A stretch of DNA of 64,000 bases from Vicinamibacterales bacterium (GTDB lineage: Bacteria; Acidobacteriota; Vicinamibacteria; Vicinamibacterales; UBA2999), in NCBI GenBank assembly GCA_030680175.1, contig JAUXWO010000030.1, forward strand, positions 154,956 through 218,955, in the 5' to 3' direction. Positions 25,245 to 33,776 of this stretch are shown here, piece after piece. How positions within the stretch are numbered: position 1 is the first letter of the stretch; the number at the start of each line of letters is the position of its first letter. The position numbers were made by a program, and so were the translations under genes. Under the pieces are notes generated by a model, which was not told the DNA's origin, made no database searches, and worked only from the letters and a program-made list of their open reading frames with translations.

Positions 25245-27147
25245 CGAGGGTCTCCACTCCGGCATCCAGAACCTCGGTCGCCCATCCCTCGAACACGAAG
25301 AGCGTCCAGAGCCGCCGCCACGCGCCATCGTCGCCGGCGAAGAAGCGCGCCTTCAGCCGCTCGACGCCCGCGGGATCGAACACCCCGCGACGCCGGACGC
25401 GCGCGGGCGAGAGCAGGTCGTGGAGCAGGGGCGCCACCGAGCGCCGCATCCAGGTGTTGTAGGGCAGGCCGAACCCCATCTTCGGCCTGAACAGGATCTC
25501 GTCGGGCAGCAGATCCCGCAGCGCCTGCTTCAGCACCCACTTGCCGGTGCCGTCGCGGAGCTTCATCTCCCAGGGGATGCGCGCCGCCGCCTCGGTGAAT
25601 CGCGGGTCGAGCATCGGCACGCGGACTTCGAGCGAGTGCGCCATCGACATGGCGTCGATGTCGCGCAGCAGGACGTACGAGAGGTACGCCCGCTGCTCGA
25701 GGCGCGCGATCCAGTCGCCGGGGCGCGCGGGGTCGGCGGGGACGTCGGCGGCCAGCCACGACGCCGGGTCCGCAAACGGCCCATGGGCCGCGGCGAGCTC
25801 ACGCGAGACGATGGCGTCGCGTTCGGCGAGGTCGAAGATCGCGATGCTGTTCGACGTGACGAACTCGCGGTCGAGGCCCGCCGACGCCCGCAACGCGCGG
25901 AGCGTCCGCGCGGCGCCGGGCCAGAGGCTCGACGGCGACAGCCGGTCCAGCGCGCGCATCACCCCGCGGACGTAGCCGGCAGGCAGGGAGCGCCACGGCG
26001 CGGCGGCCTCGGCGTGCGCCAGCAGGTGTGCGTCGCGCGGGTAGCCGAGGAAGAGTTCATCACCGCCCGTCCCCGACAGCGCCACGGTCACGTGCTGGGC
26101 CGCGGCCCACGAGACCCAGTACGCGTTGAGGCCGTCGGAGGTCGGCTGGTCCATCGCCGAGAACGCATGCGGCAGCGCCTCGCGGAACATCGACTCGGTC
26201 AGGACGACTTCCTGGTGATCCGTGTCGTACTTCTCGGCGACGATGCGCGCCCAGGGCCATTCGGTGAGCACCTGCTCATCGGCGCCGACGAAGCCGACCG
26301 AGAACGTCTTGAGCCGGTGCGGGACGCGCGGCGCCGCCAGCGCCACCAGCGCGCTCGAGTCGACGCCGCCGGAGAGGAACAGGCCGAGGGGTCGCTCCGA
26401 CATCATCTGCCGCGCGACGGCCTGCTCGAGCCCGGTGCGCACCAGCGCGATGGCCTCGGTGCTGTCGGTGATCGGCGTGGCGTCCTGGCGCGGCGGCGTC
26501 CAGTAGGTGCGGGTCGTCGTCGTGCCCTGCTCGCGCACGAGCACGCGCCCCGGCGGCAGCGCGTGCACACCGGCCACCATCGTGAGCGGCGGCGGCACGG
26601 CCTGGTAGGTGAGGTACTGCCCGACGGCCTCCCGGTTGATCTCGCGCGACACGCGGCCGCTCGCGAGCATGGCCTTCAGCTCGGACGCGAAGAGGAACGT
26701 CCCCTCGGCCTCGGCCCAGTAGAGCGGCTTCACGCCGTGATGGTCGCGGGCGAGGACCAGGCGCCGTGCGCGGCTGTCCCAGAGGGCGCAGGCGAAGATG
26801 CCGTTCAGCGCGTCGACGAAGTCGACGCCCCGCTCCTCGTAGAGGTGCAGGAGGACCTCGCCATCGCTGTGCGTCCGGCACTGGTGCCCGCGCGCCTCGA
26901 GGCCGGCGCGCAGCTCCAGGTGGTTGTAGATCTCGCCGTTGAAGACGAGCCAGACCGAGCCGTCCTCGTTGGTGAGGGGCTGGCGGCCGCCCGCGACGTC
27001 GATGATCGACAGCCGCCGGAACCCGAGGGCCACGTCATCGTCGACGTGGAACCCTTCATCGTCCGGGCCACGGTGGACCATGGCGGAGGCCATCCGCCTC
27101 ACCGTGCCCTGGTCGGGGCGTCCGAACATGCCTGCGATGCCGCACAT
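25231..27147 (-). CDS. asnB: Asparagine synthase (glutamine-hydrolysing) family
   Basis: This 638-aa protein has N-terminal glutaminase Cys2 in MCGIAGMFG, with HRGPDDEGFH and FNGEIYNHLEL. The synthetase domain has the PP-loop LFLSGGVDSSALVAL and the later SGTGGDELFLGYPRDAHL. It transfers ammonia from glutamine to a carboxyl group. Such genes are common in polysaccharide clusters, where they may amidate a uronic or nonulosonic acid instead of aspartate. The cluster context favours that reading, though free asparagine synthesis is possible. Confidence 0.92.
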   Translation of the reverse strand: MCGIAGMFGRPDQGTVRRMASAMVHRGPDDEGFHVDDDVALGFRRLSIIDVAGGRQPLTNEDGSVWLVFNGEIYNHLELRAGLEARGHQCRTHSDGEVLLHLYEERGVDFVDALNGIFACALWDSRARRLVLARDHHGVKPLYWAEAEGTFLFASELKAMLASGRVSREINREAVGQYLTYQAVPPPLTMVAGVHALPPGRVLVREQGTTTTRTYWTPPRQDATPITDSTEAIALVRTGLEQAVARQMMSERPLGLFLSGGVDSSALVALAAPRVPHRLKTFSVGFVGADEQVLTEWPWARIVAEKYDTDHQEVVLTESMFREALPHAFSAMDQPTSDGLNAYWVSWAAAQHVTVALSGTGGDELFLGYPRDAHLLAHAEAAAPWRSLPAGYVRGVMRALDRLSPSSLWPGAARTLRALRASAGLDREFVTSNSIAIFDLAERDAIVSRELAAAHGPFADPASWLAADVPADPARPGDWIARLEQRAYLSYVLLRDIDAMSMAHSLEVRVPMLDPRFTEAAARIPWEMKLRDGTGKWVLKQALRDLLPDEILFRPKMGFGLPYNTWMRRSVAPLLHDLLSPARVRRRGVFDPAGVERLKARFFAGDDGAWRRLWTLFVFEGWATEVLDAGVETLDVAA

Positions 27148-27165
27148 GGTGTTGCGCTGTCCGTG

Positions 27166-28494
27166 TCAGGCCGCGAGCAGCCGCGTGACCGGCAGGGCCA
27201 GGTCCGCGATGAACTCGACCGTCCCGAACTGCCGCCGCTCGACGAGGCCGGCGTCGTTCAGCTGCCGCGCGATGGCAGCGCGGCCGGGGAGCGACGCGAT
27301 GATAACGAAGTCGTAGTCCTCACGCGCCAGCGACGCGAACGGACGGATGGTGTGGCCGTGGAAGGGCGTGCCGGCCTTCGCGGGCGCGTTGTCGCACACG
27401 GCCACGACCTGCGCCGCGAGCCCGAAGGCCTCGAGCGTCCGGAGCGCGTGCTCCCCGCCGGCGCCCGCGCCAAAGACGACGTAGCGCGCCCCCTCGAGCG
27501 CGGGCAGCGAGTCGTGCAGCACCGGGAGCTGCCCGGCATCGTCACGCCGCGCGCGCATGGCGGTGGGGTAGTCGAGGATCTCCGCATCGCGGAGGCCGGC
27601 CTCCTGGAACCAGCCGAGCACGCGCGTCGGCGAGCAGTCCTTGTCCTGGTACCGCGGCGTCCACCAGTCGAACGTATCGAGCACGCGCCAGCGGAAGTCC
27701 TCGTGCGTGTTCACCGGCAGGACGCGCGGCAGGTGCCAGAAGGGCGCCTTCTTCATCAGGGCGCTCGTGTAGAGCGGGGCGAAGAGCGTCACGAGCAGCC
27801 AGCACCACGCGTACGCCAGCCCGTTCGGAACCCGCGAGAAGATGGCGCGCCAGAAGTCCGACGCGGCGCGGTAGACCGGATCGGTGTAGTAGTAGAGCCA
27901 CACCGCGATGGTGCCGCCGTTCTTCAGGAGAGGCGGCAGGCGGAGGAACGCCTCCCGCGTATCGCGCGTGTGGTGCAGGACGCCGATCGAGAAGATCACG
28001 TCGAAGATCTCCGGCTTGAAGGGCAGCCGGAAGACGTCGGCCTGCAGGACATCGACGTTGTCGCGACTGCCGACATTGGTCTGCGAGGCCTCGACGGCGA
28101 ACGAGTAGTCGATGCCGACGACGCGCGCGCCCCAGCGTGAGGCGATGTCGAGGAAGCGCCCGGCGCCGCAGCCGACGTCGAGGACGAGCTTGCCGCGCAG
28201 GTCCTCGGGACGGAGCCCGGTCTTCTCGATGAATGTGTCTTCCGACTCGGTGCGGCCGTTCGCCACGTCGAGCTGCACGCGGTTCCAGCGGTTCCACTCG
28301 TACGAGAAGCTGCCCACGTAGCCGTCGGACTCGACGAAGCGCGGGATGCCGCGCACGATCGGGTACGAGGCGGTGCAGCCGCGGCAGACCAGCGCGCCCT
28401 CGTGCACCTGGCCGTCGACGGTGCCGGGGGTGGCGAGCGTGAGGTCATCCGCGCAGGACGGGCAGCACAACAGGCGAACGAGATCGGGCTTCAT
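27166..28494 (-). CDS. SAM-dependent methyltransferase with N-terminal zinc-ribbon and C-terminal Rossmann domain
   Basis: In this 442-aa protein, residues 1-50 hold a Trm112-like ribbon (LLCCPSCADDL ... LVCRGC). Residues 70-230 form a class I methyltransferase with LVLDVGCGAGRFLDIA and VLHHTRDTREAFL. Residues 350-440 form a second small Rossmann-like domain (ARYVVFGAGAGGEHALRTLEAFG, YDFVIIASLPGR). The third domain resembles sugar-recognition units in other glycan-cluster methyltransferases. It likely O- or N-methylates a sugar. The ATG overlaps the stop of the small ORF upstream. Confidence 0.82.
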   Translation of the reverse strand: MKPDLVRLLCCPSCADDLTLATPGTVDGQVHEGALVCRGCTASYPIVRGIPRFVESDGYVGSFSYEWNRWNRVQLDVANGRTESEDTFIEKTGLRPEDLRGKLVLDVGCGAGRFLDIASRWGARVVGIDYSFAVEASQTNVGSRDNVDVLQADVFRLPFKPEIFDVIFSIGVLHHTRDTREAFLRLPPLLKNGGTIAVWLYYYTDPVYRAASDFWRAIFSRVPNGLAYAWCWLLVTLFAPLYTSALMKKAPFWHLPRVLPVNTHEDFRWRVLDTFDWWTPRYQDKDCSPTRVLGWFQEAGLRDAEILDYPTAMRARRDDAGQLPVLHDSLPALEGARYVVFGAGAGGEHALRTLEAFGLAAQVVAVCDNAPAKAGTPFHGHTIRPFASLAREDYDFVIIASLPGRAAIARQLNDAGLVERRQFGTVEFIADLALPVTRLLAA

Positions 28495-28676
28495 CAGAGC
28501 ACTCCAGCGGTAGCGAGGGTGTAGAGGCAGTCGAGCGAGAGCCACAGCGTGGGGGGCGGCGTGGTGGCCGAGACGGTGCACGTCACCTCGCGGGCAATGG
28601 CCGTGGGCGCCACGCCCTGCGCACGGGCGAGGGCGGCCAGGTTGGCTGCGTGGATCGCGGCGGGGGTCTCGGTCAT
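28494..28676 (-). CDS. Small coupled ORF, hypothetical
   Basis: This 60-aa protein (MTETPAAIHAANLAALARAQ ...) was not recognised. It is too short for confident assignment, but its ATG overlaps the stop of the upstream glycosyltransferase gene and its stop overlaps the ATG of the downstream methyltransferase. It is therefore an exact fit in the coupled operon. An N-terminal helix is followed by a Thr/Pro-rich stretch and a hydrophobic end. It was not given its own entry in the ORF track because a longer shadow frame hides it. Confidence 0.55.
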   Translation of the reverse strand: MTETPAAIHAANLAALARAQGVAPTAIAREVTCTVSATTPPPTLWLSLDCLYTLATAGVL

Positions 28677-30430
28677 GACGTGGGTCCGTCCATCAGGGGG
28701 CGGGGGTAGAGCGACCACCAGCGCGCCACGTTGCGATCCGCCGTGAGGGCCGCCAGCGCGTGTGCCCGTGTGGCCCGTGCGACGTCCTCGGCTACGCGGG
28801 GCGCGCCGAGTATCCGCCTCGTGGCGGCGATGCCGGCGGCCACGTCGCCCGCGGGGAAGAGGCTCTCCGTGTCGATCAGGACATCGGCCGCGCCCCCCGC
28901 GTCCGTCGCGACCGTGGGCACACCGAGCATCGCGGCTTCGATCAGCACGTTGGCCATGCCCTCGATCCGCGACGTGAGGAGGAAGAGATCGAGGCCGGCG
29001 AGCACACGCGGGGCATCGCTGCGCGTGCCAAGGAAGCGTACGTGGTGCGCGAGGCCGAGGGACGCGGCGGCCGCCTCCAGACTGGCGCGACGTTCCCCGT
29101 CGCCGGCGATCACGGCGGTGACGGCGTGACCCTGCGCGTGCAGGCCCGCGACGATGCGCAGGAACGTCTCGTGGTCTTTCTCGGGCGCCAGCCGGCCGAC
29201 GGTGCCGAGGACCACCGCGTCCGACGGCAGGCCGAGTTCGTGGCGCAGGGCCGTGCGCGCCGAGGGGCGGTCGTGGATGAGGCGCGCCGGGTCGAGGCCG
29301 TTCGGCACGACGTGGATGCGCGAGGCCGGCACACGCGCCCACGCCGCATGGTCGTCGCGCAGCGCCGTGGCGTTAACGGTGAGCACGTCGCATAGCCGGG
29401 CGGCCACCGTATCCGCCAGGCGATACCACGGCCGCGCGTACCACGTGCGCTTCCACAGGCTCAGGTTGCGGACGCCCGAGATGACATGCGGTGTGCCGGC
29501 CAGACGCGCCGCGGTGGCGCCGAGGACGTTGGCGAGGAACAGCCAGGTGTGCACCACGTCGTAGCGCTCCCGCCGGCAGAGCGCGGCGAGTTCCAGCACG
29601 GTCGCCGCCATGTCGGGGAACGCCTTGGCGTAGCGGACGGGCACGTCGGCATCCGCCAGGTGCTGCGCGGAGAAGTCGCCGTCGGACTGGCCGAGGACGA
29701 AGATCTCCACGTCCCAGTGACGTGCGGCGGTGCGCGCGGCGAGTGACGCGAGCTGCACCTGCGCGCCGCCGACGCCCCAGGTCGTGATGACGTGGAGCAC
29801 GCGCGGTCTGATCGCGGGGCGCACGGCGCGGCGGGGCCAGACCCTGGCCGCCGCCATGAGCAGGAAGAGGGCCGGCACGTCGAGGGCGCGCAGCGGCGCG
29901 CGCCACGTGCAGTGCCAGAGCGGCCGGCGCCAGGCCTGACGCGGCTGCACCGACAGCCCGCGCGCGACCGTGAAGTCGCCGAGCCGCGCTGTGCCCAGCG
30001 CGAAGGCGAGCTGCCGCACCTCGCAGTGCGCCACATCGTCGTCGAACATCTGGGGGACCACGACGAGGTCGAACCGCTCGCGGCGCAGCGCGCGAATCGT
30101 GCGCCAGGGGGTGCGGACGAGGCCGAAGCGCCGTCCGGTGACTTCGACCACGTGCCGTGCCCCGGCCGCGGTCAGGGCCTCGACGTGCCCGGGATGCGAG
30201 AGCGCGGTCACCTCGACGGGGCCGAGCTGCTCGGTGAGGGCCGCGACGGCCTGCGCAAAGACTTCGGTCCGGCAGGAACGAAGGACGAGCACGCGCGTCA
30301 GCGCCGTGGCTGTCGGCACGGCGACACGAAGGCCGGCCAACTGCCATGGGCCGGCGGGACGGTGTGCCGTCACCGGGGAAAAGGCCAGAGAATCTGCCGA
30401 TCCCGTGTGTTCGAGCGGAGCAGGTGCCAT
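28673..30430 (-). CDS. Two-domain glycosyltransferase: GT9-like N-terminal region plus GT4
   Basis: In this protein of about 585 aa, residues 55-215 form a Rossmann-like unit (RVLVLRSCRTEVFAQAVAAL, FDLVVVPQMFDDDV) ending in a hydrophobic stretch (VPALFLLMAAARVW). Residues 225-580 form a GT4 transferase (VITTWGVGGAQVQLASLAAR, VLGTVGRLAPEKDHETFLRI, FLLTSRIEGMANVLIEAAMLG). The ATG at 30430 is used; the ORF track starts seven codons earlier at TTG. The N-terminal unit resembles the free-standing product of 24726. It is probably membrane-associated. Confidence 0.8.
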   Translation of the reverse strand: MAPAPLEHTGSADSLAFSPVTAHRPAGPWQLAGLRVAVPTATALTRVLVLRSCRTEVFAQAVAALTEQLGPVEVTALSHPGHVEALTAAGARHVVEVTGRRFGLVRTPWRTIRALRRERFDLVVVPQMFDDDVAHCEVRQLAFALGTARLGDFTVARGLSVQPRQAWRRPLWHCTWRAPLRALDVPALFLLMAAARVWPRRAVRPAIRPRVLHVITTWGVGGAQVQLASLAARTAARHWDVEIFVLGQSDGDFSAQHLADADVPVRYAKAFPDMAATVLELAALCRRERYDVVHTWLFLANVLGATAARLAGTPHVISGVRNLSLWKRTWYARPWYRLADTVAARLCDVLTVNATALRDDHAAWARVPASRIHVVPNGLDPARLIHDRPSARTALRHELGLPSDAVVLGTVGRLAPEKDHETFLRIVAGLHAQGHAVTAVIAGDGERRASLEAAAASLGLAHHVRFLGTRSDAPRVLAGLDLFLLTSRIEGMANVLIEAAMLGVPTVATDAGGAADVLIDTESLFPAGDVAAGIAATRRILGAPRVAEDVARATRAHALAALTADRNVARWWSLYPRPLMDGPTS

Positions 30431-30439
30431 CGCTGCCCA

Positions 30440-30530
30440 TGGAGTCCGCAAGGCGGGTGCCAGATACCTCGGACGCGGTCCGGCAGCCCAGTCCAGCGTG
30501 GGCCGGTAGTCGATCGTCTACGACACCCCA
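30440..30530. repeat. Diverged copy of repeat family R
   Basis: The right end CGATCGTCTACGACACCCCA matches the other copies, followed by TTAG. The left part is poorly conserved: TGGAGT is present at 30440 but the internal hairpin is lost. Its left end coincides with the start region of the glycosyltransferase at 28673 and its right end with the stop of the Maf gene at 30531. Confidence 0.65.
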
Positions 30531-32528
30531 TTAGAGGCCGTGCGTGAGGATCTCGTTGAGCGGGAGGGCTTCGAGGTACGCGATCGCCGGAGGCACGAGC
30601 AAGGTGTACGCCCGTCCATTGTGCCGGGGGTCCGTACCGTCCAGGCTGCCGAACAGCAGTTCGTCACGCCACGAACACCAGTCCCCGGTGGCGACCCGGT
30701 TGAGGTGCCGCAGCCGGCGCAGCGGGTGGTCGTCCTCGCACAGGGCCTCGTCCGGCAACCGAAGCGCGGAGAACGTCACGCGGGCGGAGGCGGTGCGGAA
30801 CCGATAGCGGCGCAGTCCAGGCGCATGGGCCTCCATGCGGTTCGGATGGAGCCGCATCGGCACGAGCGGGAGGTGGGCCACCAGGGGCTCGATCCAGTCC
30901 TCGTCCAGTCGCGCGCGTGCGCGGGCATGGCTCGTCGATCGTGGCTGCGGCGGACTGGCCGCCAGTGCCTGGCCGATCCGGGTCCGAATCCCGTCGGCGG
31001 TCAGGCCGTCCGCAAACGTGAGCCACTCCACCGGCATCGGCGCGTGACCGGCCGCCACGCTGGCGGCGGCGGCCAGCAGCGCGGCGTTCTCGATGGCGGG
31101 CGTACGCGTCTCGCCGGATGCGCTGCGTTCCGTGGTGCCCCTCGCGGGCCAGCCCGCGACGACGGTGGCGAGCCCGGCCTGCTCGACCCCGGGGCCGGAC
31201 AGCACGCCGCCGCCCGTGGCGTTGATGATTCGGGGTCCATCACGACGCTGTGCCTGTTCGACGATCCAGTCCCGAAACGCCAGAAGATGCGGCGCGGTGC
31301 GCACCGGGGCCCCATGCACGCCGGGCGCCTCGACGGTGGTCCACGCCGCCAGCTGCTGTACGCGCTGCGTCTCCCAGGAGATGCCCCACGCCGCGTCGCG
31401 ACGCCAGTCGATCTCATTCGTGATGCCGGCGCAGTAGGCGCGGTCATCCGTGAATGCGAGATCGGCCCCCGCGAACACGACGGGGTGACACCCCATCCGG
31501 CGCGCGAGGTCGAAGGCCGCGGTGAGCACTGATCCCCATGCGTCGAGGCGCCCATTGGAGACGCCATGCGATTCGAGCCAGGGCCACGGTTGGTGCGGGC
31601 TCACCGAGAAGAAGAAGGTGCGTCCTCGGAAGGCGTCGAGGGCGACGGGATCGAGGCTGGCCTCCGCCACAAGGGACGTGCCGGGGCATGCCGGCAGGTC
31701 GCAGAGATGCCGGGCATTGGCTTCGCTGGCGTCGAGGGCCACGACGTAGTCGGGTGCGATGCCCGCCGTGAGCAAGGGACGTAGCGCCGTGTCGACGGCG
31801 ATGATGACGGCGCGTGCCCCCACGTCTCGGAGGGCGGACAGGTTCTGATCGAGCGAGGGGCCAGCCCCGATGACCACGGCGGGCCGCCCGAGTGCCTGGT
31901 TCTGCAGGGCGAGGACGCTCCGCTCACGTGCGAGAGAGGGGATGTTGGCCAGGGTGTTGAGCAAGTAGCGCGCCCCGAGGGCGCGCTGGGCCTCCACGTT
32001 CGCACGCGCGCCGAACCGCAAGCGCTCGAGACACGCCATGGCGGCGCGGACGCCGTCTGGCCTGACGCGCGCCAGCGGTGGATTCACCAGGATGGGCGGC
32101 GCGGCCGCGTCGCCGTCGAACCAGCGCCAGGTCTCCTGCGTGTCGTGGAACGCCGGCGCCGCGATGATGCGCAGCCGGTCCATGCCGAGCCATGCCTGCA
32201 CTGAGGGACGCGCCGCCCCGAGCGCCACAAGGGCGGGTTCCGGCTCGAGCGACAGCACACGTCCCGGCCACTGCCGCGCGGTCAGGACCTCGAGTACGTG
32301 GCCGAGGCCGAGCCCGATGACCACCAGCAGGTCCGTCGCGCCGTCACCAAGGGCGCGGGTCACTTGCGCGTCCGCTTCGCGGAGCGGATCGCGCGCGCTG
32401 TGGACCGCGATCCAGCCGGCCCCGCCACGGATGAAGGCCGCGCCGTCCACCGCCTTCACGGATGTCCCGTCCGCGGTGCCCGGACCCGGCGACGCCAGCG
32501 TGGTGGCGTCAGACACGGAGCGCGGCAT
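30531..32528 (-). CDS. Maf/DUF115 flagellar glycosyltransferase-like protein with C-terminal SDNSDP-type module
   Basis: This 665-aa protein has a Maf-type N-terminal region (VVIGLGLGHVLEVL, residues 69-82) and the DUF115 core AVVIGAGPSLDQ at 217-228, followed by APDYVVALDASEANARHL and GADLAFTDD. Maf proteins glycosylate flagellin with nonulosonic acids. The last 100 residues end with SWRDELLFGSLDGTDPRHNG, a diverged version of the module shared with the next three genes. The start at MPRSVSDATT overlaps the upstream FkbM gene by 20 nt. It probably acts in the cytoplasm on unassembled flagellin. Confidence 0.8.
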   Translation of the reverse strand: MPRSVSDATTLASPGPGTADGTSVKAVDGAAFIRGGAGWIAVHSARDPLREADAQVTRALGDGATDLLVVIGLGLGHVLEVLTARQWPGRVLSLEPEPALVALGAARPSVQAWLGMDRLRIIAAPAFHDTQETWRWFDGDAAAPPILVNPPLARVRPDGVRAAMACLERLRFGARANVEAQRALGARYLLNTLANIPSLARERSVLALQNQALGRPAVVIGAGPSLDQNLSALRDVGARAVIIAVDTALRPLLTAGIAPDYVVALDASEANARHLCDLPACPGTSLVAEASLDPVALDAFRGRTFFFSVSPHQPWPWLESHGVSNGRLDAWGSVLTAAFDLARRMGCHPVVFAGADLAFTDDRAYCAGITNEIDWRRDAAWGISWETQRVQQLAAWTTVEAPGVHGAPVRTAPHLLAFRDWIVEQAQRRDGPRIINATGGGVLSGPGVEQAGLATVVAGWPARGTTERSASGETRTPAIENAALLAAAASVAAGHAPMPVEWLTFADGLTADGIRTRIGQALAASPPQPRSTSHARARARLDEDWIEPLVAHLPLVPMRLHPNRMEAHAPGLRRYRFRTASARVTFSALRLPDEALCEDDHPLRRLRHLNRVATGDWCSWRDELLFGSLDGTDPRHNGRAYTLLVPPAIAYLEALPLNEILTHGL

Positions 32529-33768
32529 CGCCCTGCGTGGACGGCACTTCTGCCGGGACCGGCGCGCGCTCGAAGATCGCCGTGTACCGCCGCCCGTTCG
32601 TGTTGGGGTCCGAGTTGTCGGACGTGGACCAGTAGAGGTGCGACTCCCAGTGCGAGAAGCGTCCGGCGCCGTGTGTCCGAATGACGTCGTGCTGCACCTG
32701 GCCGGGACCGAGGGGATGCCCGTCCTCGAGGATGAGGGTCGAGGCGCCGCTGCGTCCCTCCGCATCGCCCGGCACGGCGCCCGCCGGCACGCGCCACGTG
32801 ACGCACGCACCGCCACCCGGCTGGAACGGACCGGACATCGGCATGGCCACCCACGCGGAGGGGTCGCAGGCCAGGCCCGCGAGGATGCGGTGGACGCGCG
32901 CCTCCTGCGCGCCGCGCGGGTCGATCCACTGGTCGTGCAACGCGAGGCCCACATAGGGCGCATACGTCGGCGTGCGCTCGACCGCCTGCGGCTCAGTGCG
33001 CCACCCGCTGATGAGCAGGTACTGCTCCGCATGGAGCGGGGCGGGCCACGGCCGGCGCGTGAGATCGCGCCACGGGCCGTAGGTGTTGAGCGCCAGTGTG
33101 AAGCCCGTCCCGCGCAGCGTGGTGAGGAGCGTTGCCAATCCGTCGAACGTCGACTGATCGACGATGTGGCCTTCGACGAGGACGTTGCGTACACGGTGCA
33201 GATGCGTGGCCACGTGTGGCACCACGTCGAACTCGGCGCCCTCGATATCGAGCTTGAGCAGGTCGATGTCCTGGTTCAGGTAGCGCGCCAGATCCACGGT
33301 GGCGACCTCGACATCGGGGGCGCCGCCGGTCGCGGTGGCCAGCCGGGATCCGTCCTTGCCCTCCACCATCCACGGGGCATGGCCGTCTCGCGTCCAGACC
33401 GCCGCTTCGACGATCTCGACGTCATCGGCGCCGTTGCGGGCGAGGTTGCGCCGGAGGATCGGGGCGAACAGCGGGTCGGGCTCGAACGCCGTGATCCGCG
33501 CGCGAGGGAACAAGCGCTTGTAGTGCAGCACCGTGTAGCCGATGTTGGCGCCGCAGTCGAGGATGACGGGCTGGTCCGGTTCGAGGACCGCATCGTTCAT
33601 GCGCCGGTACCCGATCTGATCCACGAACGCGCTGAGCGCACTCGGTGACGTGTACTCGAGATCCCACCCGAGAATCTCCGCGCGGCCGGGTCCCTCGCCG
33701 TGGATCGAGGCGTGCGCCATGAACCGGCGATACTCGGCCTCGAGCCCGGCCACGACGTCGGTGGTCAT
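32509..33768 (-). CDS. FkbM-type methyltransferase with C-terminal shared module
   Basis: In this 419-aa protein, residues 65-260 are a FkbM methyltransferase (VILDCGANIGYTVLHYKRLF, ITAFEPDPLFAPIL, IDLLKLDIEGAEFDVV). About 110 residues follow that contain TLILEDGHPLGPGQ and FSHWESHLYWSTSDNSDPNT. The same tail occurs in the two genes upstream and, diverged, in the one downstream. FkbM enzymes O-methylate sugars or small molecules. The tail is a candidate glycan- or carrier-recognition domain; this is inference. Confidence 0.83.
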   Translation of the reverse strand: MTTDVVAGLEAEYRRFMAHASIHGEGPGRAEILGWDLEYTSPSALSAFVDQIGYRRMNDAVLEPDQPVILDCGANIGYTVLHYKRLFPRARITAFEPDPLFAPILRRNLARNGADDVEIVEAAVWTRDGHAPWMVEGKDGSRLATATGGAPDVEVATVDLARYLNQDIDLLKLDIEGAEFDVVPHVATHLHRVRNVLVEGHIVDQSTFDGLATLLTTLRGTGFTLALNTYGPWRDLTRRPWPAPLHAEQYLLISGWRTEPQAVERTPTYAPYVGLALHDQWIDPRGAQEARVHRILAGLACDPSAWVAMPMSGPFQPGGGACVTWRVPAGAVPGDAEGRSGASTLILEDGHPLGPGQVQHDVIRTHGAGRFSHWESHLYWSTSDNSDPNTNGRRYTAIFERAPVPAEVPSTQGDAALRV

Positions 33769-33776
33769 GGCACGGC

